The notes under the pieces: model-generated | What the model saw: only the letters and a program-made list of their open reading frames with translations | Databases searched by the model: none | Told to the model about the DNA's origin: nothing | Assembly: GCA_025463785.1 (NCBI GenBank) | Contig: JAODBD010000003.1 | Location: 186,001-250,000 of the forward strand | DNA: 64,000 nucleotides | Origin: Glaciihabitans sp. | GTDB taxonomy: Bacteria; Actinomycetota; Actinomycetes; Actinomycetales; Microbacteriaceae | Direction of reading: 5' to 3' | Translations under genes and position numbers: made by a program | Shown here: positions 25,422 to 34,328 of the stretch, piece after piece | Layout of the letters: each line of letters begins with the position of its first letter | How positions within the stretch are numbered: the stretch's first letter is position 1

Positions 25422-26729
25422 CTAGTTAAACTGAGCGGATTCGGTTGAGCCGACGAGCGCTAGGGTGGCGCTCTCGGGGTTGAGCACTGTCGAGATGCGG
25501 TCGAAGTACCCGGTGCCGACCTCGCGCTGGTGCTTGGTCGCGGTGTAGCCGGAGCTTTCCGCGGCGAACTCGGCCTCCTGCAGTTCGACGTACGCGCTCA
25601 TGTGGCGCTCGCTGTAGTCCTTCGCGAGTGTGAACATCGAGTGGTTCAGCGCGTGGAAACCAGCCAGCGTGATGAACTGGAACGCGTATCCCATCGCCGC
25701 AAGCTCGCGCTGGAACTTCGCGATCTGGTCGTCGTCAAGGTGGCTCTTCCAGTTGAACGATGGCGAGCAGTTGTACGCGAGCTTCTTGCCGGGGAACTCC
25801 CGGTGGATGCTCTCGGCAAACGTGCGCGCCAACTCGATGTCCGGCTCCGAGGACTCGACCCACAGCAGGTCCGCGTACGGCGCGTAGGCATGACCGCGAG
25901 CGAGGACCGTCTGGATGCCCGGTGTCGTCTCGTAAAACCCCTCGGCCGTGCGCCCGCCGGTCAGAAACGGTCGATCACGGTCATCCACATCGCTCGTCAC
26001 GAGGTTAGCGGCCAGCGAATCGGTGCGGCCGATGACGAGAGTGGAGACGCCCGCGACGTCGGCTGCGAGTCGTGCAGCATTGAGGGTGCGGATGTGCTGC
26101 GACGTTGGCACGAGCACCTTGCCACCCATGTGTCCGCACTTCTTTTCCGAGGCTAGCTGATCCTCCCAGTGCACGGCAGCGGCGCCTGCCGCGATCATCG
26201 AGCTCATCAGTTCGTAAGCGTTCAGCGGGCCACCGAAGCCGGCCTCGGCATCCGCGATGATGGGCGCGAGCCAGTCGATTTGGGTGTTGCCTTCTGTCGT
26301 CTCGATCTGGTCGGCGCGCAGGAGAGCATTGTTGATGCGGCGCACGACCGACGGCACCGAATTGGCCGGGTACAGGCTCTGATCGGGGTAGGTCTGGCCG
26401 CTCAGGTTGGCGTCGGCCGCGACCTGCCAGCCGGAGAGGTAGATCGCCTTAAGCCCGGCGCGCACCTGCTGAACGGCCTGGTTGCCGGTGAGGGCACCAA
26501 GCGCCGGAACCCACTCTTCCGAGCCGTCCGAGCTGCGTGCGTGGATGAGGTTCCACAGATTTTCGGCGCCGCGCCTGGCCAGCGTGTGCTCCTCGGCGAC
26601 GCTCCCGCGGAGGGCTATGACATCCTCCGCGGTGTAATCGCGCTGCACGCCGTTCCAGCGTGCGGAGGTCTTCCACTCGGACTCGAGGGATGCTGCCGTT
26701 TGCGTCTGGTCGCCTGGCCTGGTGTTCAT
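25422..26729 (-). CDS. aceA: isocitrate lyase
   Basis: A 435-residue isocitrate lyase. It has the catalytic cysteine motif [13 protein letters not shown], the [17 protein letters not shown] loop, [12 protein letters not shown], and NCSPSFNW. It splits isocitrate into glyoxylate and succinate for growth on acetate or fatty acids. AAAGGAGC lies a few bases before the ATG. It is the first gene of the aceA-aceB operon. The 129-nt gap to the divergent ramB gene holds a candidate operator at 26801-26814. Confidence 0.97.
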   Translation of the reverse strand: MNTRPGDQTQTAASLESEWKTSARWNGVQRDYTAEDVIALRGSVAEEHTLARRGAENLWNLIHARSSDGSEEWVPALGALTGNQAVQQVRAGLKAIYLSGWQVAADANLSGQTYPDQSLYPANSVPSVVRRINNALLRADQIETTEGNTQIDWLAPIIADAEAGFGGPLNAYELMSSMIAAGAAAVHWEDQLASEKKCGHMGGKVLVPTSQHIRTLNAARLAADVAGVSTLVIGRTDSLAANLVTSDVDDRDRPFLTGGRTAEGFYETTPGIQTVLARGHAYAPYADLLWVESSEPDIELARTFAESIHREFPGKKLAYNCSPSFNWKSHLDDDQIAKFQRELAAMGYAFQFITLAGFHALNHSMFTLAKDYSERHMSAYVELQEAEFAAESSGYTATKHQREVGTGYFDRISTVLNPESATLALVGSTESAQFN

Positions 26730-26800
26730 GATGGTGCTCCTTTGCGTTCGTCCTTCCTCGACTCTGCGACCTTAGCGAGGGTTCTTCGCCGGATTTCTTT

Positions 26801-26814
26801 CCAGAAAAAACTGG
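26801..26814. promoter_or_regulatory. candidate operator between aceA and ramB
   Basis: CCAG-AAAAAA-CTGG is an inverted repeat. It is flanked by two similar direct elements, GGATTTCTT (26791-26799) and GGATTCTTC (26813-26821). It is the only A/T-rich patch of the 129-nt divergent gap. RamB-type regulators bind in the aceA-ramB region in related bacteria, so this is the best guess for its site. Confidence 0.45.
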
Positions 26815-26858
26815 ATTCTTCTATTTACCGCAAGAGTCGCAGATGCCACAGTGGGGGG

Positions 26859-28367
26859 ATGAGCCCAGACGCTTTCGCGATCGATCAGGATCAGGACATG
26901 CTCGATTCGCTGACGATCGGCCGCCGCATCCGACAACTGCGCACCCAGAGAGGGATGACGCTGGATGCGCTCGCAGCGGCGCTCGATCGCGCGCCATCCC
27001 AGCTCTCGGTCATCGAAAACGGCAAACGCGAACTCAAGCTGAGCGAGCTGCAGAAGCTCTCGCGGGCGCTCAGCGTGAGCGTCGACGAGCTGCTCAGCCA
27101 GGATGCGCCGTCGCCTCGCGCAGCCCTCGAGATCGCACTCGAGCGTGCGCAGCGCGGCCCCCTCTACGTGTCGCTCGATCTGCCTCCGTTGCCGGTGCGC
27201 AAGTCGCTGAGCGATGAAGCCATCCGCACGATCCTGCAATTGCACGACGAACTGCAGCGGCTGCTGAGCCAGCGCGCGGCGACGCCGGAAGAGGCACGCC
27301 GCGCCAACACCGCTCTTCGGCGGGCGATGCGCGCCAGGAACAACTACTTCCCCGAGCTGGAACAGACGGCCAAGAAGCTGCTCGCGGCCGTCGGGCAGGC
27401 GGGCGGTCCCCTGTCACAGCGGGTGGCATCCGATCTCGCCAGTCATCTGGGCTTCAGCCTGCATTACGTGAACGACCTGCCCGCGTCGACGCGGAGCGTG
27501 ACTGACCTCGAGAACGGCCGCATTTACCTGCCCGTTGTCGAGGCTGGCGGTACCGACCAACGGTCGACGCTGTTGCAGGCGCTCGCCGCTCAGGTGCTGC
27601 AGCTCGCCGATCCGACCGACTACGAGGACTTCCTGCGCCAGCGCGTCGAGACCAACTACCTGGCTGGCGCGCTCATGGTTCCGGAGGCCAGCGCGGTCGC
27701 CTTCCTTCATTCCGCGAAGGATCGCCGGGAGCTGTCGGTCGAGGACCTGCGCGACGCATTCGCCGTCACCTACGAGACAGCGGCTCACCGGTTCACGAAC
27801 CTTGCGACCGAGCACCTGGGCATCCCGGTTCACTTCCTGAAGGTTCACGAGAGCGGGTCGATTTCGAAGGCATACGAGAACGACAACGTGCAATTCCCGA
27901 CGGATGCCCTCGGCGCCGTCGAGGGACAGAACGTCTGCCGTTACTGGAGTGCGCGGCAGGTTTTCGATGTCGCCGACCGGTTCAGCCCGTACCACCAGTA
28001 CACGGACAAGCCGACGGGAACGTACTGGTGCACATCTCGCATCCAGACGACCTCGCGGGGTGCGTTCTCGGTGAGCGTTGGTACGCCGTTCGCGCATGTG
28101 AAGTGGTTTCGCGGTCGCGACACCGCGAATCGGTTCACCTCGACCTGTCCGGATGACGCCTGCTGTCGGCGCGCGCCGGCGTCGCTGGCATCCCGTTGGG
28201 AGGGTCACTCGATTCCGAGTGCGCGACTGAACAGTTCGCTGCTCGCCGCGATGCCGACCGGCGTTTTCCCGGGGGTCGACACGACGGACGTGTTCCAGTT
28301 TCTCGAGGCCCACGCGCCCGCTGCGCCCGCTGCGCCCGCCGCACCCACCGTTTCCGCCGTGCGCTGA
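26859..28367 (+). CDS. ramB: RamB-type XRE/ImmA-IrrE regulator of the glyoxylate shunt
   Basis: A 502-residue regulator. An XRE helix-turn-helix (IGRRIRQLRTQRGMTLDALA onwards, with APSQLSVIENGKRELKLSEL) covers about 18-75. A helical linker and an ImmA/IrrE-like domain (about 200-310) follow, and the C-terminal domain is typical of short-chain acyl-CoA sensing regulators. The metal-binding HExxH of active ImmA proteases is not seen; the equivalent region reads LLQALAAQVLQL. The C-terminus has a Cys cluster (STCPDDACC) and an Ala/Pro repeat tail. RamB of Corynebacterium and Mycobacterium controls aceA/aceB, and the divergent position here agrees. The ATG follows GGGGGG. Confidence 0.85.
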   Translation: MSPDAFAIDQDQDMLDSLTIGRRIRQLRTQRGMTLDALAAALDRAPSQLSVIENGKRELKLSELQKLSRALSVSVDELLSQDAPSPRAALEIALERAQRGPLYVSLDLPPLPVRKSLSDEAIRTILQLHDELQRLLSQRAATPEEARRANTALRRAMRARNNYFPELEQTAKKLLAAVGQAGGPLSQRVASDLASHLGFSLHYVNDLPASTRSVTDLENGRIYLPVVEAGGTDQRSTLLQALAAQVLQLADPTDYEDFLRQRVETNYLAGALMVPEASAVAFLHSAKDRRELSVEDLRDAFAVTYETAAHRFTNLATEHLGIPVHFLKVHESGSISKAYENDNVQFPTDALGAVEGQNVCRYWSARQVFDVADRFSPYHQYTDKPTGTYWCTSRIQTTSRGAFSVSVGTPFAHVKWFRGRDTANRFTSTCPDDACCRRAPASLASRWEGHSIPSARLNSSLLAAMPTGVFPGVDTTDVFQFLEAHAPAAPAAPAAPTVSAVR

Positions 28368-28415
28368 GGTTTGTCGCGGGCGCGGTTGTGCGTACCGCAG
28401 CGTCCGCGACAAACC
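28368..28415 (+). terminator. long hairpin after ramB
   Basis: Perfect 12-base arms GGTTTGTCGCGG (28368-28379) and CCGCGACAAACC (28404-28415) begin right after the ramB stop. The loop holds a second small stem GCGGT (28382-28386) / ACCGC (28394-28398). It is a strong structure without a T-run. Termination is the simplest role. Confidence 0.6.
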
Positions 28416-28573
28416 ACAGCGCCCCCGCGGATGTGCGTCGCGAGGTGCGCCGCGGTGCCCAACGAGGGCGCGTCCGGGGTACCCCGCGGGCCGTCCGATT
28501 GGCCACCCTCGCCTGCACATAGGGCACCTGCTACCCTTAACACTGGACTCGCCAGGAATCTCCGAATCGATCC

Positions 28574-29284
28574 GTGGCGCAGGTCCGCAACCATATGACC
28601 TCTCGCTCCCCATTGCACGCATCGCCCCGCGCAACGCCGCGGCAGCTTCGCGTACGCAAAAGGTCGCGAGGGCGTTTGGTCGTCGGGGCCACCCTTGCGG
28701 CATTCGCGCTAACCGTCACCCTTGCACTTGCGCCACCGGCGTCACCGAGCGTCGCGGCCGTTCTGCACGCGTACGAGGTCGCTCATGCCCAGAAGCTGAC
28801 CGTGTCTGCCGACGTCGTGGTCGCCGACATCAGCCGGGATACGTATGCGGCAACGCCGGCGATCGAAACGTTCACGCGGTTGGGCACGAACTACGACTGG
28901 GCGAAGCTCGTGTTGCTTTCGGGCAAGTGGCCGGAAACCACCACCAGCGTCACGGTACTCGTGCGCTGGATGCGGCAGGAGAACGGTCCCAACAACTGGT
29001 GGAACCGCGATAACCCGCTCAACAACGGGTACGGTTCGGGCGGCGGAGCGGGAACGGGTAGTTACGCGAACCTCGTGATCGCCGCACAGAAGGCGGCCGA
29101 GAACCTGCACCACAATCCCGGCTTCGCACCCATCGCTGCCGCGTTCGCCAGCTCCGCGTCCGCCGGTACCATCGAGAGCGCTATCTGGGCGTCGCCGTGG
29201 TCAACCAGCCACTACATGAACGGTACACACTGGTCTCATGCCCCAGTCCCCGTCTTCAAGGCACCCGTCGGCGCCTGGGGCTGA
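28574..29284 (+). CDS. secreted protein, lysozyme-like region suspected
   Basis: Up to 236 residues; an in-frame ATG at 28595 is an equally good start. A basic N-terminus (about 45 residues) and a hydrophobic segment LVVGATLAAFALTVTLALAPPA form a Sec signal or anchor. The exported part contains VLVRWMRQENGPNNWWNRDNPLNNG, where a Glu follows a helix and is followed by Trp/Asn-rich loops. It also contains LVIAAQKAAENLHHNPGF. This resembles the glutamate-containing helix of lysozyme-fold or glucosaminidase proteins, but no exact family can be named. Its 3' end overlaps the ECF sigma gene by 47 nt, implying linked expression. Confidence 0.65.
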   Translation: MAQVRNHMTSRSPLHASPRATPRQLRVRKRSRGRLVVGATLAAFALTVTLALAPPASPSVAAVLHAYEVAHAQKLTVSADVVVADISRDTYAATPAIETFTRLGTNYDWAKLVLLSGKWPETTTSVTVLVRWMRQENGPNNWWNRDNPLNNGYGSGGGAGTGSYANLVIAAQKAAENLHHNPGFAPIAAAFASSASAGTIESAIWASPWSTSHYMNGTHWSHAPVPVFKAPVGAWG

Positions 29285-30530
29285 GCAAGCCGGGCGGCAG
29301 CCAGACGCCGCCGCCGCAGTCGCCGCGGCCTATGCCGCCGACTGGGGTCGCATCGTTGCGACGCTGATCAGGGTCACCGGTGACTGGGCGCTCGCCGAGG
29401 ATTGCACACAGGACGCCTTCGAAATCGCCCTCGATCGCTGGACCCGGGATGGCATCCCACCGAATCCGGCCGGATGGCTCACCACTGTCGCGAAGAACCG
29501 CGCGATTGACAGGCTGCGGCGCGCGACGACCGAGGCGTCCAAACTTCGCGACCTCGCCATCCTGAACGAGCTCGAATACCTCGAAACGCACGAGATTCAG
29601 GATGACCGGCTCAGGCTCATCTTCACCTGCTGCCACCCGGCCCTCGCCCTCGACGCTCGCGTTGCGCTCACCCTGCGCACGGTTGCCGGACTCACTGTGC
29701 CGGAGATCGCGCGCGCATTTCTCGTGCCCGAGACGACAATGGCCCAGCGTCTGGTTCGGGCGAAGGCGAAGATCAAGGGAGCCGGCATCCCGTACCGGGT
29801 GCCTCCAGCGCACCTCCTCGGCGAGCGATTGCCCGGAGTGCTCGCCGTGCTCTACCTGCTGTTCAACGAGGGCTATTCGGCGACGACCGGCACCGAGGTC
29901 GTGCGGGAGCCGCTCGCCGCGGAGGCGACTCGGGTGACACGTCTGCTGCGCAGCCTGCTGCCAGGCGAGCCGGAGGTCGCCGGTCTGCTGGCGCTCATGC
30001 TGCTGCATCATGCTCGGCGCGCGGGGCGGACGGATGCCAACGGAGGCATCCTGACGCTCGAAGACCAGGACCGCTCGCTGTGGGATCAAGCCACCATCGT
30101 GGAGGCATCGGCGATGCTCGACGCGGCGGCGCCTGCCAGCGGTGCGGGGCGATACCAACTGCAGGCGACAATCGCCCGGGCTCACGCCGTTTCGCCGAGC
30201 TGGAACGACACCGACTTCGGCGCGATCGTGAACGCCTACGACGAGCTGGCGGCGCTCGATGCGTCGCCGATCATTGCGTTCAACCGGGCGATCGCGATCG
30301 GCATGGCGGAAGGACCTGTGGCTGGCCTCGCCCAGGTTGACCTGGTCGCCGCGCAGCTGGGCGATCACCGCCTGGTGCCCGCGGCTCGGGCCGACTTTCT
30401 ACGCCGTCTGGGCCGGATGCCGGATGCTGCGGCCGAATACCGTCGGGCCCTCGCGCTGGCCCCAAGCGAGCCCGAGCGGCGCTACCTGGAGTTGCGACTC
30501 CGCGAGGTTCTCACCGCGCCGGGCCACTAG
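29238..30530 (+). CDS. ECF42-type RNA polymerase sigma factor with C-terminal TPR-like extension
   Basis: A 430-residue sigma factor. The sigma-2 region is at about 22-95 (DWALAEDCTQDAFEIALDRW, PAGWLTTVAKNRAIDRLRR). The sigma-4 region is at about 125-180 (LTLRTVAGLTVPEIARAFLV, MAQRLVRAKAKIK). The long helical tail (LYLLFNEGYSATTG, IVNAYDELAALD, FNRAIAIGMAEGP, ADFLRRLGRMPDAAAEYRRAL) is the mark of group ECF42 and replaces an anti-sigma factor. ECF42 genes usually neighbour YCII/DGPF-domain genes; none is here. The ATG lies within the end of the preceding secreted-protein gene. Confidence 0.9.
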   Translation: MPQSPSSRHPSAPGAEQAGRQPDAAAAVAAAYAADWGRIVATLIRVTGDWALAEDCTQDAFEIALDRWTRDGIPPNPAGWLTTVAKNRAIDRLRRATTEASKLRDLAILNELEYLETHEIQDDRLRLIFTCCHPALALDARVALTLRTVAGLTVPEIARAFLVPETTMAQRLVRAKAKIKGAGIPYRVPPAHLLGERLPGVLAVLYLLFNEGYSATTGTEVVREPLAAEATRVTRLLRSLLPGEPEVAGLLALMLLHHARRAGRTDANGGILTLEDQDRSLWDQATIVEASAMLDAAAPASGAGRYQLQATIARAHAVSPSWNDTDFGAIVNAYDELAALDASPIIAFNRAIAIGMAEGPVAGLAQVDLVAAQLGDHRLVPAARADFLRRLGRMPDAAAEYRRALALAPSEPERRYLELRLREVLTAPGH

Positions 30531-30574
30531 GCATTGGCTGATATAGTCGTCAGGTTGGCTTTTCGAAGCCACAT

Positions 30575-30647
30575 GCGCCCGTAGCTCAGCGGATAGAGCA
30601 ATTGACTACGGATCAATAGGCCGGGGGTTCAAATCCCTCCGGGCGCA
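30575..30647 (+). tRNA. tRNA-Arg (anticodon ACG)
   Basis: Acceptor GCGCCCG/CGGGCGC, D-arm GCTC...GAGC, anticodon stem ATTGA/TCAAT around CTACGGA (anticodon ACG), T-arm GGGGG-TTCAAAT-CCCTC and discriminator A all fold. No CCA is encoded. Everything from here to about 35 kb looks accessory. Confidence 0.97.
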
Positions 30648-30656
30648 CCGAGAATA

Positions 30657-30702
30657 ACGGGTCTGACCAGCATTTCTTCTGGAATGTGGTCGGGCCCGTT
30701 TT
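30657..30702 (+). terminator. terminator after tRNA-Arg
   Basis: ACGGG-TC-TGACCA (30657-30669) pairs with TGGTC-GG-GCCCGT (30687-30699), and TTTT follows (30699-30702). It is one of the few hairpins in the window with a T-run, ten bases after the tRNA. Confidence 0.7.
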
Positions 30703-30914
30703 GGTTTCTGCCCACATTTCACCCACACCTGAAAACATCTGGTGCCGATTCTGGGGCGAAAATCGACCTGTCCGGCCCTTCCGACCCCAGTGTTTGTGTG
30801 GGTTTCGGTCGACCGGGCGCGATTGACCTATTGACCTCAGAACAGCAGGTCACACCAGGCGAGGTGTCGCCTAAAAGCGGCGAAAGGTAAGAGCATCTGC
30901 ATGCTATTGGGCAC

Positions 30915-31363
30915 GTGTCAACCACGAGCTTGCCATCGCGAGCGTTCTCGCTGTCTGAGGCGAGCCGGGTGGGAATCGACTCGCGGCAGCTCTATCGACT
31001 GCTGGAAAGCAGCAGATCGAGCGCATCAGTCACGGGCTGTATCGGCGCACAGATCTCCCGATAGGCGACCTCGATCTGACAGAGATTGTGGGAAGGCGTC
31101 CGGATGCCACTATCTGTTTGGAGTCGGCCCTCGCGCGTCACGAGTTGATCGATGCGATTCCGACTCGGTCTGATATCGCGATCCCTCGAGGCCAGAAGCC
31201 GGCGAAGACACAAGCCGCGGTTGATTGGTACCTATTCGACCGTGCGACTTCCCAGGTTGGCCGCACTCTGCTTGAGGAAGGCGACGCCGACCCGAGTATT
31301 GGCCTCTACTCAGCGGAGCGTTCGATCGTCGATGCGCTGAGGTTGCGAGGCACCACGGCATGA
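30915..31363 (+). pseudogene. AbiEi-type antitoxin, frameshifted and truncated
   Basis: From a GTG at 30915 the frame reads RAFSLSEASRVGIDSRQLYRLLES, the winged-helix start of AbiEi-family antitoxins. Near 31010 the family sequence continues in another frame: QIERISHGLYRRTDLPIGDL, then PDATICLESALARHELIDAIP, IAIPRGQKPA and IGLYSAERSIVDALRLR. A one-base-type frameshift thus splits the gene. The family C-terminus, usually about 25 more residues, is lost at a stop (31361-31363). No AbiEii nucleotidyltransferase toxin gene is nearby. It is a dead type IV antitoxin-like gene. Confidence 0.7.
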
Positions 31364-31467
31364 TTTGTGGAGCCGTTCTCACAAAACCCCACAATTCCCA
31401 TGAAATTCAACAGCTAACCGAGCCGATCGTGGCTACTGCATCGCCGTGCTCCGAGGGGATGTGCCAC

Positions 31468-32118
31468 CTACTCTCGCCGCGTGTCCATCGCTTGGTTGAT
31501 CATGACGCGTGAATAGTGATCGCGGGATCGTAGAAGCCAAACCAGCGCACCGGTCACGAACAAAGCGGCAGCAGGAATCCAGTAGTCAAAAGCGGTGGAA
31601 TCAGCGATGGGCCACGCCCAGAGAGCCGAGTCGTAAGCGCCACCCCCGCTCGTCCTTCCAAAGATTGCGGACACGAAGACGTAGACCGTCGACGAAATCC
31701 CCGCATAGCGATAGCCGGTGAAGGAGACCAGAATTAATCCAAGACCGAGAAGTCCTATCAGGTCGCGGAAGAGCAACTGGAGCGGGGTGGTCAATTCACC
31801 GGCAACTATCGCCCAAGCCCCAATCATCAGTCCGCAGACGACCAAGACTCCACAGGGAGACACGAAGACGTAAAACTTCAACAGCCGAGTTGTTGAAAGG
31901 ACTGCGGACTTGTGTCCAGCGGACACGCTGGCCCACATTGCCACGGTGATCAGAACTGCCACGAGGGCGTAGGGGCGAATTGCGGCGAAGGCTGTTGGGC
32001 CAGCTAACGAGGGGATTGGCAGTCCAGTCGAGCCTGGTGCTGCAATTACCACCGCTGTGCCGAGCAGAACGGTCCCGACCACCCAGGCTGGATGCTGGCT
32101 GCGAATCCACCATTTCAT
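31468..32118 (-). CDS. six-helix membrane protein of the 31-34 kb ABC locus
   Basis: A 216-residue membrane protein with helices at about 12-32, 46-66, 85-107, 118-140, 145-162 and 180-198. There is no recognised motif. The start overlaps the stop of the upstream membrane gene (32115-32118), so it is the third gene of the operon ATPase - membrane subunit - this protein. It is probably a second membrane component or immunity-type partner of the ABC transporter. Confidence 0.65.
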   Translation of the reverse strand: MKWWIRSQHPAWVVGTVLLGTAVVIAAPGSTGLPIPSLAGPTAFAAIRPYALVAVLITVAMWASVSAGHKSAVLSTTRLLKFYVFVSPCGVLVVCGLMIGAWAIVAGELTTPLQLLFRDLIGLLGLGLILVSFTGYRYAGISSTVYVFVSAIFGRTSGGGAYDSALWAWPIADSTAFDYWIPAAALFVTGALVWLLRSRDHYSRVMINQAMDTRRE

Positions 32119-33412
32119 CGCGACGGGATCTCCATCGGGGCCGATCGGCAGTGCGAGAGCGTTGGTGAGGCGGCGAAATACCAGTCACGCTGCTCTTGGG
32201 CGCTCAGACGTCCAAAGCCTTCGACTAGGCTCGCCGAGTCGGGGCTGAGGGTGGACGGAGCTATAGAAGACTTGTCCAGTAGTCCTTTGCCCGCTACAGA
32301 TTGCAGCCACCAGATGGCGACCGCAGCCACGTCCAGTCGCTTCGGATAGTCAGCTCCGTCCCCGCAGTACGGCGCCACATCGTCTGGAACGAGGGCGGCT
32401 GCAAGCGTGTACACGAGCTGGTTCGTACTCGGGTGTGTGGAGATAACCACGCGCAGTGATGAACGATCTGCTTTGGTGTTGGATGTCGTGATCGCCGACG
32501 GCAGCGCGACGCCCTCCTCACGGAGATTCTTATACGCGGTTTCCAGAGTTGGGCGAGGATCCTCCCCCTGCAGCTGCTCAGGATAGACACACATCCTCGG
32601 CGCCTCACCGATACAAACCAGTTCGTCCTGGCCGCGGGGCATCACGGGCTGGGCTGCGAGTCCCTGTGCAACATTGAGTCCGAGCACAGTAGCAACAACC
32701 GCGAACCCGACAGCTACCGTGGCTCTTATCGGGGTAACGCTCCAATGAACGGCAACCGGTGGCACTGTCGCGAGGAGAAGTAGGGCAATCGACGTCAGCG
32801 AGCTGAATGCGATGACAGCGACAACGGAGCGTTCGTCGAGAGTCGTCTCCACGCTGCAACATGCCGCGATAACTAACCCCGAGAGGTACCGAACTGGAAA
32901 GTAGCTGACCGTCCACGTGAAGCCGAGCCAGCAGTACGAAACGAAGATGGCCAGGGGGACGCTTGCGGCAACGGGGAGGAACCGGCCGAGCAGGTATCCG
33001 ATCGAATATGGAACGTGAGGATCGCTGCCCATGTGAGCACTATCTCGAACGGAATTCGCCCGGGAGCCCCCCACGACGCTGACATCAGCAGAAAGAGCCC
33101 GAAGAGTTGGGCAACGAACCCGGCTACAAAGGACGGCATTAGCAATCGGAACGTGACGACCGCACGATTGCGCGCCAGGGGCATCGACCACACACCAGCT
33201 CGCCGGGCACGAGCGGCAGCCATTGCGGCGGACGCTGATCCCACTGGGCAAGAGAAGATCAGGAATATCGAGGCGTTTGCAAAAGTCGAAACCCAGTAGC
33301 CATCGAAATTGACGGGATTAACGAAAACCCTGTCGTACAGCACTATTGCGGCGATCGCGAAAACAAGGAGAAAGAAGGCAGGCTCACGCCAGAGGGTGCG
33401 TACGGAGTGCAT
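32115..33412 (-). pseudogene. ABC transporter membrane subunit, frameshifted
   Basis: Two overlapping frames make one protein of about 430 residues. The first runs from the ATG at 33412 (AFFLLVFAIAAIVLYDRVFV, LFLLMSASWGAPGRIPFEIV, then TWAAILTFH) and loses sense near 33010. There the second frame takes over with YSIGYLLGRFLPVAASVPLA and FVSYCWLGFTW and continues to 32115. The joined protein has about six helices, then a large external domain (about 230-430) with cysteines (ELVCIGEAPRMCVYPEQL). It starts one base after the ATPase stop. Either a real frameshift has killed it or one base was lost or gained in sequencing. Confidence 0.65.
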
Positions 33413-33413
33413 G

Positions 33414-34166
33414 CTAACTCTCAGGCTTCACGATTTGCGAGTACGCGGCGAGGCCGCGCCGGTGTTCGTCCACGCTCGATGGCACCGTAGAAATGAACCC
33501 CTCAACGGTGCCCTCGAATCGGATGATCCCGTCATCGATAACGACGACTCGATCGAACGAGTCGCTCAAATCATTGACATCGTGGGTTGCGACGATGGTA
33601 ATCATGTGGTTCGGGAGTGATTGGATTAGGTCCCCGAACCGCGCCTGCTGGAGCGGGTCCAATCCCGCGGTTGGCTCATCGAGCAAGACGACTCGGGCTT
33701 CGTGAACCAGCGCTCCGGCCAACTGCATCCGCCTGGCCTGACCTCCGGACAGCTTCGTTGCAGGGCGAGATGCGAACTCCTGCAACTCCATAGTCGTGAG
33801 GGCGTCCAGGGACCGGGACCAGGCGTCTCGCCGGTTCATGCCCTTGAGCCAGCCGGCGTAAGCGACATGCTCACGTACCGTGAGCCCGCCGAAGACTCCC
33901 GCGTGTTGCGGAAGCCACGCAACGGCCCTCCGGTACTGCCTGAGTGTTCGACGCTCAGAGGTGCGCCCTATTCCACGAAGTTCTACCGAGCCCCCACGTG
34001 GTCGGTAGATGCTGGCCAGAAGCCCGAGGAGCGTGGATTTTCCTGCCCCATTGGGGCCGAGAAGCACCGTTGCACCAGGCCCGAAACCCAGACTGAGATC
34101 TTCGAGCACGTTGGAGTGCTGCGAGTATCCGAACGAGCACTTAGAGACATTCAGCTCGTCTACCAA
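33414..34166 (-). CDS. ABC transporter ATP-binding protein
   Basis: A 250-residue ATPase starting at TTG, with GGGAG five nt upstream. Walker A is GPNGAGKST, the Q-loop WLPQHAGVF, the signature LSGGQARRMQLAGAL, Walker B ARVVLLDEPTAGLD and the H-loop VATHDVND. It resembles the ATPases of ABC-2-type exporters and of bacteriocin or lantibiotic self-protection systems. A TATAAT on the minus strand (34274-34269) and an inverted repeat (34280-34305) lie upstream. The divergent DNA holds the relic of a secreted peptide gene (34329-34487), a possible substrate. Confidence 0.9.
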   Translation of the reverse strand: MVDELNVSKCSFGYSQHSNVLEDLSLGFGPGATVLLGPNGAGKSTLLGLLASIYRPRGGSVELRGIGRTSERRTLRQYRRAVAWLPQHAGVFGGLTVREHVAYAGWLKGMNRRDAWSRSLDALTTMELQEFASRPATKLSGGQARRMQLAGALVHEARVVLLDEPTAGLDPLQQARFGDLIQSLPNHMITIVATHDVNDLSDSFDRVVVIDDGIIRFEGTVEGFISTVPSSVDEHRRGLAAYSQIVKPES

Positions 34167-34268
34167 CTCGACTCCCAGGGCTTGTGCGATGCCCTATGGG
34201 CATCGTTGCGGTTGCGGCCGGACTTCAAAAACCTGGCGTTGCCCGCCGCTGATCTCTGTGTCATCCTC

Positions 34269-34305
34269 ATTATATCCAGACCGGTGGAATGACCTGTCCA
34301 CCGGT
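34269..34305. promoter_or_regulatory. promoter and inverted repeat between the ABC locus and the peptide relic
   Basis: TATAAT on the minus strand (34274-34269) fits a promoter for the ATPase gene about 100 nt away. Directly upstream is a perfect inverted repeat ACCGGTGGA (34280-34288) / TCCACCGGT (34297-34305) with an 8-nt spacer. It lies where a -35 region would be for the leftward promoter. An operator controlling both directions is the simplest reading. Confidence 0.5.
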
Positions 34306-34328
34306 CACCCAACGATAGGACAGAGCCG

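Noticed and set aside
24577-25425. Long plus-strand frame opposite malate synthase
   Set aside because: A shadow frame caused by high third-position GC in aceB.
25530-26156. Plus-strand frame opposite isocitrate lyase
   Set aside because: Shadow frame with no start signal or domain.
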